A model generated the notes under the pieces. That model saw nothing but the letters and a program-made list of their open reading frames with translations, did not search any database and was not told the DNA's origin. Position numbers and translations under genes: made by a program. A stretch of DNA of 46,728 nucleotides from Pseudomonas mandelii (GTDB lineage Bacteria > Pseudomonadota > Gammaproteobacteria > Pseudomonadales > Pseudomonadaceae): positions 1 through 46,728 of the forward strand of contig NZ_RCZA01000022.1 in assembly GCF_006438925.1 (NCBI RefSeq). Direction: 5' to 3'. Positions 1 to 8,110 of this stretch are shown here, piece after piece. Every line of letters begins with the position of its first letter. The stretch's first letter is position 1.

Positions 1-225
1 GTTCAGATAGCCGTAGATGTAGATCTTCAGCAGGACAGCGGGATGGTAAGCCGGCCGGCCAGTATCTGCCGGTATGGCGCCTTCAAAACCCAGTTTGACC
101 AGGTCAAGTTCGTCGACAAAGACGTCGACTACGCGCACCGGATTGGTATCCGTGACGTAATCGTCGAGGCTCTCTGGAAGGAAGGTGCTTTGGCCTCGAT
201 GTTCACCTTGGATAAAGCGCTTCAT
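1..225 (-). CDS. IS1182-type transposase, N-terminal part (cut by window edge)
   Basis: The reverse strand encodes 75 codons from an ATG at 225 to the window edge. The protein begins MKRFIQGEHRGQSTFLPESL and runs through RPAYHPAVLLKIYIYGYLN. This is the typical start of IS1182-family transposases (DUF772 N-terminal domain), which catalyse DDE-type transposition. The catalytic part lies outside the window, so it cannot be said whether the element is intact. A short imperfect palindrome with the sequence GAGTTTTTACACACTCT at about 277-293 lies 50-70 bases upstream and may be part of the element's end; no target duplication can be checked. The family call rests on recall of conserved N-terminal residues. 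Confidence 0.75.
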   Translation of the reverse strand, partial: MKRFIQGEHRGQSTFLPESLDDYVTDTNPVRVVDVFVDELDLVKLGFEGAIPADTGRPAYHPAVLLKIYIYGYLN

Positions 226-306
226 GGGCGATCCTTGCGATGAAATCCTCAGAAATCATAGCAAGGGTTTGCGAAAGAGTTTTTACACACTCTGGGCCGA
301 TAACTG

Positions 307-501
307 TCACTCAGGCGTCATTAGGACTGCGAGCGTCAGATTGATGAACTCCTCGTTCTTGTCGATGGTGTCCAGGGCGCCGCGGACGTTGTCGGCGGCG
401 GGCCTGGACCCAATTCGAAATCTCCATGATGGCGGCTTCAAGGGCGAGTTGGTTTTCGTTGATCTTGTACAGCAGGGAAGGAGCAGGTCTGAATGGGGCA
501 T
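307..501 (-). pseudogene. Small conserved hypothetical gene broken by two frameshifts
   Basis: From an ATG at 501 the first codons (MPHSDL) are in one frame. The coherent middle (SLLYKINENQLALEAAIMEI, then SNWVQ) is in a second frame. The end (ADNVRGALDTIDKNEEFINL, then TLAVLMTPE and the stop) is back in the first frame. Read across both shifts, this is a plausible helical protein of about 65 residues. In either single frame part of the product is low-complexity nonsense rich in Arg and Pro. Two compensating indels are the simplest explanation. The function is unknown; I recall similar small proteins in Pseudomonas but cannot name a family. It lies between the IS end and the tRNA gene. Confidence 0.5.
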
Positions 502-668
502 CGCAAATCCTCTGTTTTGAGGACAGCGTAGCATCGCGTTACATGAAGGATGTTTAACGATCGGCAGGACGCCGCAGGATGGGAAAAACCGGAAAGTTTT
601 GTAACGGTTACCAAATAGTTTTGTAACGCCTCCAAAAAGAAGATCCGCCACCCAAATCCCAGAAACGA

Positions 669-693
669 CAAAGCCCTGAAAAATCAGGGCTTT
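669..693 (-). terminator. Intrinsic terminator downstream of tRNA-Ser
   Basis: AAAGCCCTGA and TCAGGGCTTT form a perfect 10-base stem with a short A/T loop, 14 bases past the tRNA 3' end on the minus strand. The T-run is weak, and the flanking CGAC/GTCG bases can extend the stem. Confidence 0.7.
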
Positions 694-706
694 GTCGGTA
701 CAAATA

Positions 707-794
707 TGGCGGAGGCGATGGGATTCGAACTCATGGACCTGTTACAGTCGACGGTTTTCAAGACCGTTGCCTTAAACCACTCGGCCACACCTCC
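707..794 (-). tRNA. tRNA-Ser (anticodon UGA)
   Basis: The 88-base minus-strand gene begins GGAGGTGTGGCCGAGTGG and ends with the acceptor complement and an encoded CCA at 707-709. The anticodon loop reads CTTGAAA, giving UGA (serine, UCN codons). It has the long variable arm of a class II tRNA and the GTTCGAATCCC T-arm. The seven-base acceptor stem (GGAGGTG with CGCCTCC) pairs, counting one G-U pair. It is followed on its own strand by a terminator. Confidence 0.96.
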
Positions 795-917
795 GTTTGC
801 GTTGCGGGCGCCATAATACCTGAATGAAACACACTGTCAAACTCTCTGCATAGCTTGTTACAGAGCGTCTGTTATGATCTTTGCGACTGAACGTTTCAAA
901 CCAACAGGAGTGTCGCC

Positions 918-1589
918 ATGCGCGAACAGGATTACGCAGTTAATAACAGCGTGCAGGCTGAGCAGCTAGAGGTTAGCCGCGTCCTGCGCAACACTTACGG
1001 CTTACTCGCTCTCACCCTCGCATTCAGCGGCGTGATGGCGTTTGTCGCTCAGCAGATGCGTGTCGGCTACCCGAACGTTTTCGTGGTGCTGATCGGTTTC
1101 TACGGCCTTTTCTTCCTCACCAACAAACTCCGTGATTCGGCCTGGGGCCTGGTGTCGGCATTTGCCCTGACCGGTTTCATGGGTTTCCTGCTCGGCCCGA
1201 TCCTCAACCGTTACCTGGGCATGCAGGGTGGCGCCGAGGTGGTCAGTTCCGCGTTTGCGATGACTGCGCTGGTATTCGGCGGTCTGTCGGCCTACGTGCT
1301 GATTACCCGCAAGGACATGAGCTTCCTGGGTGGTTTCATCACCGCAGGCTTCTTCGTGCTGCTGGGTGCGACGCTGGCGAGCCTGTTCTTCCAGATCAGC
1401 GGTCTGCAACTGGCGATCAGCGCAGGTTTCGTGCTGTTCTCCTCGGTCTGCATTCTGTTCCAGACCAGCGCCATCATTCACGGCGGCGAGCGCAACTACA
1501 TCATGGCGACCATTAGCCTGTATGTATCGATCTACAACCTGTTCATCAGCTTGTTGCAGCTGTTCGGCATCATGAGCCGCGATGACTAA
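918..1589 (+). CDS. yccA: BAX inhibitor-1/YccA family membrane protein
   Basis: This 223-residue protein has about seven hydrophobic segments after a short polar N-terminus (MREQDYAVNNSVQAEQLEVS). The pattern and the segments LALTLAFSGVMAFVAQQMR and SLYVSIYNLFISLLQLFGI fit the BI-1/TMBIM family. In E. coli the relative YccA modulates the FtsH membrane protease. The start at 918 has AGGAG seven bases upstream. It is monocistronic, with a strong terminator 15 bases after the stop. The family call is firm; the FtsH role is inferred from E. coli. Confidence 0.9.
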   Translation: MREQDYAVNNSVQAEQLEVSRVLRNTYGLLALTLAFSGVMAFVAQQMRVGYPNVFVVLIGFYGLFFLTNKLRDSAWGLVSAFALTGFMGFLLGPILNRYLGMQGGAEVVSSAFAMTALVFGGLSAYVLITRKDMSFLGGFITAGFFVLLGATLASLFFQISGLQLAISAGFVLFSSVCILFQTSAIIHGGERNYIMATISLYVSIYNLFISLLQLFGIMSRDD

Positions 1590-1604
1590 TCGTCAGCCTT
1601 GAGG

Positions 1605-1630
1605 AAAAAACCCGCTTCGGCGGGTTTTTT
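1605..1630. terminator. Bidirectional intrinsic terminator
   Basis: A6-CCCGC-TTCG-GCGGG-T6 is a perfect hairpin with a UUCG-type loop and T-runs on both strands. It serves yccA on the plus strand and the Lrp-type regulator on the minus strand. Confidence 0.95.
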
Positions 1631-1654
1631 CTTGCCTGCGATTTGAGTAAAGGG

Positions 1655-2092
1655 TCACGCCATCGGTGGCAAGCGACGCTTGACCGGGGTTTTCTTGACG
1701 ATTGCAGTGTTGGTTTCGGCGTGGGTGTTGAGGCGGTCGAGCAGGGTGTCCAGTTGTTCCATCGAACGCACATGCAGGCGGGCGATGAAACAGTCGTCGC
1801 CGGTGACTTTGTCGCACTCGGTAAATTCGGGAATGGCCTGGATCTGCCGTTCCACTTCCTGCAACTGGCCCGGCAGCGGGCGAATGCGGACGATGGCTTG
1901 TAGTTGATAGCCAAAGCATTTGGGGTCGATCTCGACGGTGTAACCCTTGAGTACGCCACGCTCTTCGAGGCGACGTAAACGCTCGGCGACGCTGGGCGAA
2001 GACAGGCCGCTGATTTGCGCCAGAGCCTTGAGCGAGCGGCGTGAGTCTTCCATCAATGCCGTGATCAGCACTTGGTCGATATCGTCGGTCAT
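1655..2092 (-). CDS. Lrp/AsnC family transcriptional regulator
   Basis: This 145-residue protein has the family's full layout: an N-terminal winged helix-turn-helix (about residues 1-60, with LKALAQISGLSSPSVAERLR) and a C-terminal RAM ligand-binding and oligomerisation domain (about 65-135, with FTECDKVTGDDCFIARLHVR). These proteins sense amino acids or related metabolites and bind DNA as dimers to octamers. An AGGGA element lies nine bases upstream of the ATG. It is divergent from a DMT-family exporter across about 135 bases, so control of that exporter is likely; the effector is unknown. Confidence 0.9.
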   Translation of the reverse strand: MTDDIDQVLITALMEDSRRSLKALAQISGLSSPSVAERLRRLEERGVLKGYTVEIDPKCFGYQLQAIVRIRPLPGQLQEVERQIQAIPEFTECDKVTGDDCFIARLHVRSMEQLDTLLDRLNTHAETNTAIVKKTPVKRRLPPMA

Positions 2093-2225
2093 GGCGAAAA
2101 TCCCTATTAGGCAATTAATTCAAACCGCCTTGATAAAAAAGGCAGAAACCGAGTTTAGCCTGCTTTTTGCGCTGGAGAAGCCCCTCGGCGGATTGGCATA
2201 CTTTGGGCTCAAACACAGGAGTCTG

Positions 2226-3125
2226 ATGATGGACAAAACAATACGTCACGGGTCATTTGAAATGACCGCCGCCATGCTGATTTCCGGGACCATCGGCTGG
2301 TTCGTGCTGGTGTCCGGGCAACCGGTGCTGGACGTAGTGTTCTGGCGTTGCGTGTTCGGCGCCGGCACGTTGTTGCTGATCTGCGCGGCATTCGGCTTCC
2401 TGCGCCCCGGCATTCTGACCCGCACCACGTTCCTGCTGGCGGTGCTCAGCGGTGTGGCGATTGTCGGCAACTGGGTGCTGTTGTTTGCTTCTTACTCCCG
2501 CGCCTCGATTGCCATCGGCACTGCGGTATACAACGTTCAACCGTTCATGCTGGTGGGGTTGGCCGCGTTGTTCCTCAACGAGAAAATCACCCTGCAGAAA
2601 CTGTTCTGGCTGGGCATTTCGTTTCTCGGGATGCTGGCGATTGTCAGTGCACATGGCGGGCAGGGCGAGAGCGGCAATGATTACCTGATAGGCATCGCTC
2701 TGGCGCTGGGGGCGGCATTTCTTTACGCGATTGCCGCGTTGATCATCAAACGTCTGACCGGCACACCGCCGCATCTGATCGCGCTGATTCAGGTCCTCAC
2801 CGGCGTGCTGTTACTCGCGCCATTCGCGCACTTTTCGGCACTGCCGCAAGCGCCGAGCGCATGGGCCAGTCTGGTAACCCTGGGCATTGTCCACACCGGT
2901 GTGATGTACGTGCTGCTCTACGGCGCCATTCAAAAACTGCCGACGGCGCTGACCGGTGCGTTGTCCTTCATCTACCCGATTGCGGCGATTTTCGTTGACT
3001 GGTTTGCCTTCGGCCATCGCCTGGAGCCGCTGCAATGGATCGGTGTTGCCGCGATTCTGTTGGCCGCTGCCGGCATGCAACAGGGTTGGAGCCTTAAGTT
3101 TCGTCGGACGGTGACGACGCCGTAA
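2226..3125 (+). CDS. EamA/DMT-family transporter
   Basis: The protein of about 299 residues has ten predicted membrane segments in two EamA repeats. The second repeat begins near YLIGIALALGAAFLYAIAAL. Members export amino acids, nucleosides or other metabolites. Two ATGs in tandem (2226 and 2229) follow the ribosome site AGGAG at 2217-2221. The second gives the more usual spacing, so the true N-terminus may be one residue shorter. The frame stays open far upstream, but that stretch lies over the divergent regulator and is not real. The regulator/exporter pairing suggests an inducible efflux system; the substrate cannot be read from sequence. Confidence 0.88.
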   Translation: MMDKTIRHGSFEMTAAMLISGTIGWFVLVSGQPVLDVVFWRCVFGAGTLLLICAAFGFLRPGILTRTTFLLAVLSGVAIVGNWVLLFASYSRASIAIGTAVYNVQPFMLVGLAALFLNEKITLQKLFWLGISFLGMLAIVSAHGGQGESGNDYLIGIALALGAAFLYAIAALIIKRLTGTPPHLIALIQVLTGVLLLAPFAHFSALPQAPSAWASLVTLGIVHTGVMYVLLYGAIQKLPTALTGALSFIYPIAAIFVDWFAFGHRLEPLQWIGVAAILLAAAGMQQGWSLKFRRTVTTP

Positions 3126-3139
3126 GCCGTCAAGAAACG

Positions 3140-4180
3140 TCAGATGTTCCAGCGCGGTGCCGTCTTGGCCAAGCGCTGGCGCATCTCGTCGATGTTGGCG
3201 GCTAATTGCCGGACCAATAACCGGTAGCCGTCCAGCGGACTGTAAACCGGCGCGGTCAGGCTTGAATCCGACGGCAGTTCGACGGGTCGATTCAGCCGCT
3301 GGGATGCACCGGATTTCAGCGCCCGGGCCATACCGATCAGTTGCACCCGAATCAACCGATGTTCGGCTTTCAAGGCCGATTGCAGATGGGCCATGGCATC
3401 GGGGTCACTGGCGTCAGGTCGGGTGTTGCCGAGGATTTCCAGGGTGCTGACACACATCCGCAGATGGCGCTGAATGGCATCGAGTTCGGTCATGGAGATC
3501 CGTACTTCCTTGGACACCGACGGCATCAACGAGCGCAGTTGCACCATCACCGTGTTCAGGCGGCTCACCAGTTTATGGTGTTCGTCATCGGTGACCGATT
3601 GGCCATTGATGATGCGTCCGTAGATCGTCGCGCAGTCGCGCAAGGCATCGGCCAGGTTGTAGCGCCAGGAGTAAACCGCGTAGAGCGGCAGGGCGAAAGA
3701 AAACGCCAGGGCCAGGGCGATGCCGATCAGGATGTCCACCCCACGCCACAACCCGTCGGTGATCGGATTGTCGCCATGCCCCGCGACGATAAACACGGTA
3801 ATCGCCGACAGCAGCGCGGTGTAACCGCCCTTGCCGATGGCGTGGTACGAGAAGAATCCGCAGACCACCGCCATCGCAAAGTAGGTCAGCCAGGGCATCC
3901 CCAGCCAGGCCTGTTGCGCCACCAGCAGCAAGCCGACACCGGCACCGATCAAGGTACCGATGGCGCGTTCGGCGGCTTTTTTGCCGATGTTGCCGTGGTG
4001 CTGCAAACCGCCGATCACCACCAGCATCGTCACCGACGCCCACTCACCGTGGGGCAAGTGGATACCGGTGGTCAGCAGGATCGTTGCCAGCAACCCCAGC
4101 GACACGCGCACCGCGTGGATCACCCTGGCATGGCGATAGCGCCGGTACGGGTCCAGCAACGGACGCAGCAGTCGGCGCAT
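3140..4180 (-). CDS. FUSC family inner-membrane protein (YccS/AaeB-like)
   Basis: This 346-residue protein has one block of about five to six membrane helices (residues about 22-170, including HGEWASVTMLVVIGGLQHHG and AAERAIGTLIGAGVGLLLVA), followed by a cytoplasmic helical region. The motif of a helix ending GEWA..T followed by G.....A.R..GT..G is characteristic of fusaric-acid-resistance-type (FUSC) proteins, which are thought to export aromatic acids. It has half the length of AaeB-type proteins, so it is a one-block version. No clear ribosome site precedes the ATG at 4180. It lies downstream of the aldehyde dehydrogenase gene by about 48 bases on the same strand and could be co-transcribed. 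Confidence 0.82.
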   Translation of the reverse strand: MRRLLRPLLDPYRRYRHARVIHAVRVSLGLLATILLTTGIHLPHGEWASVTMLVVIGGLQHHGNIGKKAAERAIGTLIGAGVGLLLVAQQAWLGMPWLTYFAMAVVCGFFSYHAIGKGGYTALLSAITVFIVAGHGDNPITDGLWRGVDILIGIALALAFSFALPLYAVYSWRYNLADALRDCATIYGRIINGQSVTDDEHHKLVSRLNTVMVQLRSLMPSVSKEVRISMTELDAIQRHLRMCVSTLEILGNTRPDASDPDAMAHLQSALKAEHRLIRVQLIGMARALKSGASQRLNRPVELPSDSSLTAPVYSPLDGYRLLVRQLAANIDEMRQRLAKTAPRWNI

Positions 4181-4227
4181 TAGCGGTGGCAGTCGGCTGT
4201 CTCTGAATGTACTCAGGCTCGGTCTCC

Positions 4228-5853
4228 TCAGAAGATGTAATCGGTGGTCAGGAAACTTGAACTGCGTCCGCTGATGATCTCGCTGATGAGTTCTTTGTTG
4301 GTTTCCTGGAACTTGGTCGCCACCAGTGTCCGGATCGAAAACACCCGCAGCGCATCATGCACCGACAGCGTGCCTTCGGCGGAGTTCTTGCGGCCGTTGA
4401 ACGGGAAGGTGTCCGGGCCGCGCTGGCACTGGGCGTTGAGGTTGATCCGGCCGACCTGGTTGGCGAAGGTGTCCACCAGCCGGCCGACCGCCACCGGGTT
4501 GGTGCCGAAGATACTCAGCTGCTGGCCGAAGTCCGATTCCAGGACGTAATCGATCACCGTATCCAGATGCCGGTAAGGCACGATCGGCACGACCGGGCCG
4601 AACTGTTCTTCTTGGTAGACGCGCATCTGCGGCGTCACCGGGTACAGCACGGCGGGGTAGAAGAATGATGCGCGGGATTCACCGCCATTGGGGTTGACCA
4701 CGGTGGCGCCTTTGCCGACGGCATCCGCCACCAGCGAGTGCAGGTAATCGACCTTGCTCGCTTCTGGCAACGGCGTCAGCGCCACGCCGCTGTCCCATGG
4801 CATGCCCGGTTTCAGCGTGGCGAGTTTGGCGTTGAATTTCTCGATGAACGAGTCGACCACGTCTTCATGGACGAAAAGGATTTTCAACGCGGTGCAGCGC
4901 TGACCATTGAACGATAGCGAGCCGGTGAGTGCTTCGCTGACCGCGTTGTCCAGATCCACCTCAGGCAGCACGATGCCGGGGTTCTTCGCATCCAGGCCCA
5001 ACGCCGCGCGCAAGCGGTGCGGTTTTGGATGGAGTTTTTTCAGGTCGCTGGCGGCTTTGTTGGTGCCAATAAACGCGAAGATGTCGATCTTGCCGCTGGC
5101 CATCAGCGCGCTGACGGTCTCGCGGCCGCTGCCGTAGATCACATTGATCACCCCGGCCGGGAAGCTGTCGCGGAACGCTTCCAGCAACGGACGAATCAGC
5201 AGCACACCCAGCTTGGCCGGTTTGAACACCACGGTGTTGCCCATGATCAGCGCCGGAATCAGCGTGGTGAAGGTTTCGTTCAGCGGGTAGTTGTAAGGTC
5301 CCATGCACAACGCCACACCCATCGGTACGCGGCGGATCTGGCCGAGGGTGTCCTGTTCCAGTTCGAAACGGCTGGAGCGGCGGTCGAGTTCCTTGAGCGC
5401 GTTGATGGTGTCGACGATGTAATCGCAGGTGCGGTCGAACTCTTTCTCCGAGTCCTTGAGGTTCTTGCCGATTTCCCACATCAGCAACTTGACCACGGCT
5501 TCGCGCTGTTCACGCATGCGTCCGAGGAAGGCTTCGACGTGCTGGATGCGCTCAGCCACCCGCATCGTCGGCCACAGGCCCTGGCCCCGGTCATAGGCAC
5601 GGACGGCGGCGTCGAGGGCGGTCAATGCAGTGTCGGCGTCGAGCAGCGGCGTGCTACCGAGGATCACTTGTTCGTCGCCATTTTCGCCGGTCAGGTACAC
5701 CGGGCTGCGGACTTGGGCAAGGGGCCCGGACCAGGTTTTCAGCTCGCCGTCGACCAGGTATTCACGCTGCTCGGTCTGGCCGTTCAGGCGATATTTTTCC
5801 GGGATGTCGGTGGCGTCGGGAAACAGGTTGCCAAGGATGTGTGCTGTGGTCAT
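4228..5853 (-). CDS. gapN: NADP-dependent glyceraldehyde-3-phosphate dehydrogenase-like ALDH
   Basis: This 541-residue member of the aldehyde dehydrogenase superfamily resembles bacterial non-phosphorylating GapN proteins, which oxidise glyceraldehyde-3-phosphate to 3-phosphoglycerate with NADP. Visible features are the cofactor segment VALCMGPYNYPLNETFTTLI and the nucleophile Cys320 in SFNGQRCTALK. The position 34 residues before the cysteine, where ALDHs carry the general-base glutamate in LELGGKNP, is Gly286 in LGLDAKNP. The ALDH fold is certain. The GapN label is by recall of overall resemblance, and the changed active site leaves substrate and activity open. GGGGTAG precedes the ATG. Confidence 0.75.
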   Translation of the reverse strand: MTTAHILGNLFPDATDIPEKYRLNGQTEQREYLVDGELKTWSGPLAQVRSPVYLTGENGDEQVILGSTPLLDADTALTALDAAVRAYDRGQGLWPTMRVAERIQHVEAFLGRMREQREAVVKLLMWEIGKNLKDSEKEFDRTCDYIVDTINALKELDRRSSRFELEQDTLGQIRRVPMGVALCMGPYNYPLNETFTTLIPALIMGNTVVFKPAKLGVLLIRPLLEAFRDSFPAGVINVIYGSGRETVSALMASGKIDIFAFIGTNKAASDLKKLHPKPHRLRAALGLDAKNPGIVLPEVDLDNAVSEALTGSLSFNGQRCTALKILFVHEDVVDSFIEKFNAKLATLKPGMPWDSGVALTPLPEASKVDYLHSLVADAVGKGATVVNPNGGESRASFFYPAVLYPVTPQMRVYQEEQFGPVVPIVPYRHLDTVIDYVLESDFGQQLSIFGTNPVAVGRLVDTFANQVGRINLNAQCQRGPDTFPFNGRKNSAEGTLSVHDALRVFSIRTLVATKFQETNKELISEIISGRSSSFLTTDYIF

Positions 5854-6156
5854 GTCGCTACCCCGTCTGGATTGGGTGATGCGGATAAGGTCTGTTATCG
5901 CTACGCACTGCTATCAGGTCAAGGCCTGATCACAACGCGGATGTCGAAAGTAGTGGCGAGAGGCTGCCGATTACAGGTTGCGCGCTCGATCAGCATAGCT
6001 GAATCGTTTTATCAGAGGGCAACATGTATTGTCATGACCCACAGCACACGCTGTCTTGATCGGTTGAAAGAGGGATGAAAGTGGCGGTTTTTGACCTGAA
6101 AACACACAACGGCCGATGCTGCGGTTAAACTTCGCGCTCTTTCTAAAGGAGTTCAT
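5854..6156. other. Divergent intergenic region between gapN and the Dyp peroxidase gene
   Basis: This 303-base stretch must hold promoters for both flanking genes. No coding potential, no obvious operator palindrome and no REP element was found. The ribosome site AAAGGAG of the peroxidase gene lies at 6145-6151. Confidence 0.6.
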
Positions 6157-7044
6157 ATGAGTTACTACCAGCCGGGCATTCTCGCCACCCCAGTTCCGCC
6201 TCAAGCCCGTCATATGTTCTTCGCACTCGAATCCGCCGCAGCCTTGCCGGCCGCGCTGGAGAATCTGAAGGGGTTGGTGGACGGGAAGGCGGCCGTGGTC
6301 GGGTTCGGTGAATCCCTGGTCAAGGCCCTCAAGGGGCAAATCGAAGGCCTGCGCACCTTTCCAGCGTTGACCGGTGTCGGCGTCGACAACCCGTCGACCC
6401 AGCACGCGCTCTGGTGCTGGTTGCACGGTGTCGACCGTGGCGAATTGCTCAACCACAGCAACGCTATCGAAGCGGCACTGGCCCCGGCCCTGCGCCTGGT
6501 GCAGATGAACGAAACCTTCCGCCACCTCACCGGCCATGACCTGACCGGTTACGAAGACGGCACCGAAAACCCTCACGACGACGCCGCCGTGGCCGCTGCG
6601 CTGGTGGGTGACGGCGCTGACGGAATGGTCGGCGGCAGCTTCGCCGCGATCCAGCAGTGGCAGCACGACCTGAAAGGCTTTCACGCGATGCCTTCCCATG
6701 AGAAGGACAACATCATGGGCCGCCGCTTGAGCGACAACGAAGAACTCGACGACGCGCCGATTTCCGCCCACGTCAAACGCACCGCCCAGGAAAGCTTTGC
6801 CCCCGAGGCCTTCGTGGTCCGCCGTTCCATGCCGTGGATCGAAGGCGATCGCGCCGGTCTGATGTTCCTGGCCTTCGGTTTCTCCCTCGACGCCTTCGAA
6901 GCCCAACTGCGTCGCATGAGCGGTCTGGAAGACGGCATCACCGACGGTTTGTACCGCATCAGCCGGCCGATCACAGGCGGCTACTACTGGTGCCCGCCGC
7001 TCAAGGACGGTCATCTGGACCTGCGCGCACTGCGCATCGGCTAA
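6157..7044 (+). CDS. Dyp-type heme peroxidase (YfeX-like)
   Basis: This 295-residue protein has the length of a class P (B-type) Dyp peroxidase. It carries the family signature GYEDGTENP at residues 131-139, with the distal aspartate Asp134, the probable proximal heme ligand His205 (ISAHVKRT) and the distal arginine in VRRSMPW near 222. Such enzymes oxidise dyes, porphyrinogens or phenolics with H2O2. No signal peptide is visible, so it is cytoplasmic. Spacing to AAAGGAG is five bases. An oxidoreductase gene follows after 16 bases and is probably in the same transcript. No encapsulin gene or encapsulin-targeting tail is seen. Confidence 0.92.
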   Translation: MSYYQPGILATPVPPQARHMFFALESAAALPAALENLKGLVDGKAAVVGFGESLVKALKGQIEGLRTFPALTGVGVDNPSTQHALWCWLHGVDRGELLNHSNAIEAALAPALRLVQMNETFRHLTGHDLTGYEDGTENPHDDAAVAAALVGDGADGMVGGSFAAIQQWQHDLKGFHAMPSHEKDNIMGRRLSDNEELDDAPISAHVKRTAQESFAPEAFVVRRSMPWIEGDRAGLMFLAFGFSLDAFEAQLRRMSGLEDGITDGLYRISRPITGGYYWCPPLKDGHLDLRALRIG

Positions 7045-7060
7045 ACATCAAGGAGTGAGT

Positions 7061-8029
7061 ATGAACGTGGTGCGCTGGGGCATGATCGGGTGTGGCAGCG
7101 TCGCTGAACGCAAGAGCGGGCCGGCCTTCTACAAGGCGCCTGGCTCGGCGTTGGTGGCGGTGATGGGCCGACGTCTGGAAGCGGTGACGGATTACGCCGC
7201 GCGCCACGGCATTGCTCGGGTCTACACCGACGTGGAAGCGTTGATCAATGATCCCGAGGTCGACGCGGTATACATCGCCACGCCGCCTGACAGTCATCAC
7301 GCTTACGCCTTGAGGGTGGCCGCCGCCGGCAAACATTGCTGCGTCGAAAAACCCATGTCGCTGAATGCCGGGCAAAGCCGTGAGATGCAAAAGGTCTTTG
7401 CCGATGCCGGGCTGCACCTGTTTGTTTCCTACTACCGACGCTCGCTGCCGCGCTTTCAGCAAGTGCGGCAATGGCTGGAGGAAGGGCGGATCGGCGAGGT
7501 CCGGCACTTGACCTGGACCCTGACCAAAGCGCCATCTCCGACCGATCTTGGCGGTACAGATAACTGGCGCACCGACCCGACCATTGCGGGCGGTGGTTAT
7601 TTCGCCGACCTGGCCAGTCATGGCTTCGACCTGTTCCAGTACCTGCTGGGTGACATCGTCGAAGTCGCAGGGTTTACGGCGCACCAGGCCGGTTTGTATG
7701 CCGCCGAGGATGCCGTCAGCGCCAGTTGGCGGTTTGCTTCGGGCACCCTGGGCATGGGCTGCTGGAATTTCGTGGCGGACCGACGCGAAGATCGGGTCGA
7801 ACTGATCGGCAACAAAGGCCGGATCAGCTTTTCCGTATTCGATGAGCATCCGGTTCAGCTTGAAGCCGACGAAAACCTCAGCCTGCACATCGAAAACCAC
7901 CCGCACATCCAGTGGCATCACGTGCTGGGCATGAACGCGCACATTCGGGGTGAAGCGCAGCATCCAGCGGTGGCCGAAGAGGCATTGAAAACCGATTGGG
8001 TGATGGACCAGATCCTCAAGCGCGGTTGA
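7061..8029 (+). CDS. Gfo/Idh/MocA family oxidoreductase
   Basis: This 322-residue protein has an N-terminal Rossmann domain (GMIGCGSVAERKSGPAFYKA), the conserved CVEKPMS segment (EKP motif near residue 93) and a C-terminal alpha/beta dimer domain. Family members use NAD(P) to oxidise or reduce sugars and cyclitols. The ATG at 7061 follows AGGAG with five bases of spacing; a GTG at 7055 overlaps that ribosome site and is less likely. It sits 16 bases after the peroxidase stop. The substrate is unknown. Confidence 0.88.
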   Translation: MNVVRWGMIGCGSVAERKSGPAFYKAPGSALVAVMGRRLEAVTDYAARHGIARVYTDVEALINDPEVDAVYIATPPDSHHAYALRVAAAGKHCCVEKPMSLNAGQSREMQKVFADAGLHLFVSYYRRSLPRFQQVRQWLEEGRIGEVRHLTWTLTKAPSPTDLGGTDNWRTDPTIAGGGYFADLASHGFDLFQYLLGDIVEVAGFTAHQAGLYAAEDAVSASWRFASGTLGMGCWNFVADRREDRVELIGNKGRISFSVFDEHPVQLEADENLSLHIENHPHIQWHHVLGMNAHIRGEAQHPAVAEEALKTDWVMDQILKRG

Positions 8030-8033
8030 TAAA

Positions 8034-8055
8034 AGATCAAAAGATCGCAGCCTCG
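8034..8055 (+). repeat. Solitary half of a REP element
   Basis: AGATCAAAAGATCGCAGCCT matches one arm of the paired REP elements at 30048-30145 and 34491-34586 but has no opposing arm here. It lies between the oxidoreductase stop and the lexA2 operator. Confidence 0.6.
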
Positions 8056-8096
8056 TTTCACTCGTCAGCTAGTCCTTGCCAGAAAAAAGCCAAAAG

Positions 8097-8110
8097 AGTA
8101 CATATGTACT
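8097..8110. promoter_or_regulatory. Probable LexA2 operator overlapping the lexA2 start
   Basis: AGTACATATGTACT is a perfect 14-base palindrome. Its GTAC-N4-GTAC core differs by one base from the GTAC-N4-GTGC box reported for LexA2 of P. putida. It spans the first ATG of lexA2 (8104), so binding would block the promoter or early elongation of the whole lexA2-imuA-imuB-dnaE2 operon. The assignment rests on the palindrome, its position and recalled literature. Confidence 0.8.

Noticed and set aside
1947..2225. N-terminal extension of the DMT transporter
   Set aside because: It overlaps the divergent Lrp-type gene and has no membrane pattern; the ribosome site is at 2217-2221.
6157..7044. Encapsulin nanocompartment cargo
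   Set aside because: The Dyp peroxidase has no C-terminal targeting peptide and there is no encapsulin gene nearby.
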